This document shows positions 62,163 through 64,000 of a stretch of DNA of 64,000 nt, in pieces. Each line of letters begins with the position of its first letter. Positions within the stretch are counted from its first letter, which is position 1. The translations under genes and the position numbers were made by a program. The DNA is taken from positions 1-64,000 of the forward strand of contig NZ_VTUZ01000018.1 of NCBI RefSeq assembly GCF_008369935.1. Reading direction: 5' to 3'. This DNA is from Paraburkholderia panacisoli. GTDB lineage: Bacteria > Pseudomonadota > Gammaproteobacteria > Burkholderiales > Burkholderiaceae. The notes below the pieces were generated by a model. It was given only the letters and a program-made list of their open reading frames with translations, was not told where the DNA came from and made no database searches.

Positions 62163-64000
62163 GTGGATTACTACCCTCTGAATTCGCTCTCTCCGGCTGC
62201 CAGCACTGAGCGTGGCCAACTCAGCGTGAGCGCGATGCTCACGCTGATGCGGGATCACATTTGGGAAATCGTGGTCACGACGGTCGTTGTTCTGACGATG
62301 GCAGTGGCCTATCTACTCATTGCAACGCCGATCTATTCCGCTGACGTGCTGGTGCGAGTCGACCCGCCGGAGCCGAATGCGCTCGGTCTCGCATTACAGA
62401 ACGAGATGCTTCCTCCGCCCGCGCCGTCTCCTGTGACGGAGATGGCCGTCATGCGAAGCCGGTCGGTGCTCGATCCGGTGATCGACAAATTCCGCTTCGA
62501 CGTGTCTGTGACGCCACACAAGCTGCCCGTTCTGGGTGACATCGCCGAGAAGTTCGCGACACCAGGAGAGCCGGCAGCGCCCTGGCTGGGATTGAAGTCT
62601 TTCGCATGGGGCGGCGAGCGCGTTCGGATCGGGGCGATGGATGTGCCGCGGGAACTGGAGGAAGAGAAGCTGACCTTGATCGCTCTCGAGAACGGCGCTT
62701 ATGAATTGCGTGGACCTTCGGATGAACTTCTGCTGAAGGGCGCGGTGGGCAAGACCGTCATGGACAACGGCGTGTCCCTGCTCGTGAAGGAGCTGGACGC
62801 GCGGCCGGGCACGAAATTCGAGGTGATTCGCTGGAATGAACTCGATGCGATCAAGCGATTCGAGGACCTGGTCAAGGTTACCGACAAGGTAAAGGACTCG
62901 GGTCTTCTCCAGATAGAGTACGCGGACAAGAGTCCGGACAAGGCGACCGAGGTGGCCAATGCGCTCGCTCAGCAATATCTTGCGACCGCCATTGCGAGCC
63001 GGCAGCTCAACGACACGACTACGCTCGCCTTCATCAACGGCGAACTGCCCCGTTTGCTCGCGGATCTGAGGCAAGCCGAGGACGCCCTTAAGCACTTCCG
63101 CTCGAACTCGCAGTCCATGCAGCCGACGACCGAAGCGCAAGCCTATCTGCAGGGAGGCCTGGACCTCGACAAGCAGATTGCGGGCCTGCAACTGCAACGC
63201 ACACAACTGCTCGAACGCTACACACCGGATAGCCGCTGGATACAGAACGTCGACACGCAACTTGCGCAATTGAAGGAGGCGAAGGCGAAATTCGATGGCC
63301 ACTTTAGCGGCATGCCGTCGTCCGAACGTGAGAGTGTCGATCTCCTTCGGGCGCAGAAGGTCGCGGAAACGATTTATCTCGGGATGGTCCAGAAGGCCGA
63401 GCAATTGCAGGTCCGGCGCGCCAGCACCACGGGCGGAGCGCATGTCGTCGACCGGGCGATCAGACCGCATCGTCCGGTTAAGCCGCAGCCAATCCTGGTT
63501 CTCCCAGCTGGCCTGGTGCTGGGTCTGGTGTCCGGCGTCGTGCTCGTCTTCATGCGCCGCCACGTGTTGACCGGCGTGACGGACCCGCGATACGTCGAAC
63601 GTCGAATGAGCGTGCCGGTTTTCGGCGAGGTTCTGTTCAGCCAGCAACAACTGCTGCTCGATCGCATCTCGGCGGGCACGGGCCGCAAATTACTGGCCGG
63701 TCTGGGAGGGAAAAGCAGTCTGCCATTCCACAAGGTTCCACCTGAAATGCAGTTCCGCCGCAGCGCGGCCGGCGTGGGGGCGACGGCCGCTTTTGCAGGC
63801 GACGGCGACAGCAAGGTCCTTGCGGCACGCTTTCCACACGACACTTCGGTCGAGGCGCTTCGCGCGGTACGCACGGCGGTCACACGGGATCTGGCGCACG
63901 CGCGTAACAACGTCCTGATGGTCATCGGACCGACGCCTTCCGCGGGAAAGAGCTTTGTCGCGGCAAATCTCGCGATCCTGCACGCGGAGATCGGCTCGCG
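62163..64000 (+). CDS. Wzc/BceF-type exopolysaccharide tyrosine autokinase (5' part)
   Basis: The frame from GTG 62163 is open to the window edge (612 codons). It has an N-terminal membrane helix (about 34-56), a Wzz-like periplasmic domain with coiled coil (about 57-430), PHRPVKPQ and a second helix (about 441-461), then a cytosolic domain that reaches Walker A (GPTPSAGKSFVAANLA) near residue 588. Such bacterial tyrosine kinases control chain length and export of exopolysaccharide. The Walker A', B motifs and tyrosine tail lie outside. Confidence 0.9.
   Translation, partial: MDYYPLNSLSPAASTERGQLSVSAMLTLMRDHIWEIVVTTVVVLTMAVAYLLIATPIYSADVLVRVDPPEPNALGLALQNEMLPPPAPSPVTEMAVMRSRSVLDPVIDKFRFDVSVTPHKLPVLGDIAEKFATPGEPAAPWLGLKSFAWGGERVRIGAMDVPRELEEEKLTLIALENGAYELRGPSDELLLKGAVGKTVMDNGVSLLVKELDARPGTKFEVIRWNELDAIKRFEDLVKVTDKVKDSGLLQIEYADKSPDKATEVANALAQQYLATAIASRQLNDTTTLAFINGELPRLLADLRQAEDALKHFRSNSQSMQPTTEAQAYLQGGLDLDKQIAGLQLQRTQLLERYTPDSRWIQNVDTQLAQLKEAKAKFDGHFSGMPSSERESVDLLRAQKVAETIYLGMVQKAEQLQVRRASTTGGAHVVDRAIRPHRPVKPQPILVLPAGLVLGLVSGVVLVFMRRHVLTGVTDPRYVERRMSVPVFGEVLFSQQQLLLDRISAGTGRKLLAGLGGKSSLPFHKVPPEMQFRRSAAGVGATAAFAGDGDSKVLAARFPHDTSVEALRAVRTAVTRDLAHARNNVLMVIGPTPSAGKSFVAANLAILHAEIGS

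Noticed and set aside
1..64000. tRNA, rRNA, CRISPR array, complete insertion sequence, integrase or attachment repeats
   Set aside because: None was seen on either strand by reading. The gene relics suggest rearrangement, but no mobile-element ends were found.

Overview
The window looks like a stretch of a Burkholderiaceae chromosome, probably Paraburkholderia or a close relative. The grounds are high-GC coding sequence, a Burkholderia-type general porin, a NodT/FUSC/DUF1656/HlyD efflux operon, a persulfide dioxygenase-rhodanese fusion like the one described from B. phytofirmans, and many aromatic-acid catabolic genes. No rRNA, tRNA, CRISPR array or complete insertion sequence was seen.

Region 1 (1-7.0 kb). 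The left edge cuts a minus-strand Tat-type lipoprotein whose paralogue lies at 57.3 kb. A methyltransferase and a decayed oligogalacturonate lyase follow. Next come a KAS III-like ketosynthase (3322) and, 27 bp downstream, a hybrid histidine kinase (4387) with a CqsS/LqsS-like membrane sensor. This ketosynthase-receptor pair is the best candidate for an undescribed signalling system.

Region 2 (7-21.5 kb). This holds a ParB-like protein, a frameshifted GFA gene, a 41-aa Gln-rich ORF joined to a UdgX-type uracil-DNA glycosylase, a paoABC-type molybdenum aldehyde oxidoreductase with a cytochrome c scrap beside it, and a minus-strand HlyD/ABC/permease/OprM export operon with a divergent TetR regulator. 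It ends with a sulfide/peroxide module (1-Cys peroxiredoxin plus persulfide dioxygenase-rhodanese) next to a broken Crp/Fnr regulator.

Region 3 (21.8-28.4 kb). A LysR regulator faces an aromatic-acid-type efflux operon (NodT outer membrane factor with a repetitive tail, FUSC pump, DUF1656, HlyD). The 3' scrap of a porin with terminators follows.

Region 4 (28.4-56.3 kb). This is a catabolic block. It contains a Rieske oxygenase, its VanB-type reductase and an MFS transporter; a NicC-like flavin monooxygenase with IclR; a porin and an AraC regulator; and an orphan LivK-type binding protein. A LysR-controlled set follows (CitE-like lyase, family III CoA transferase, amidohydrolase, AtoE-like and 2HCT transporters). 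A tannin/gallate locus comes next: secreted tannase, gallate dioxygenase, gallate-type MFS permease, LigJ hydratase, LigK aldolase, a signal-less binding protein and a second FUSC protein. Together these could hydrolyse galloyl esters outside the cytoplasm, import gallate, open the ring and yield pyruvate plus oxaloacetate. Only the oxalomesaconate tautomerase is not seen.

Region 5 (56.3-64 kb). AT-richer spacers surround an exopolysaccharide-type locus: a glycoside-hydrolase-like Tat lipoprotein, a TupA-type ATP-grasp protein, a GlxA/AraC regulator, and a Wzc/BceF-type tyrosine autokinase cut by the right edge.
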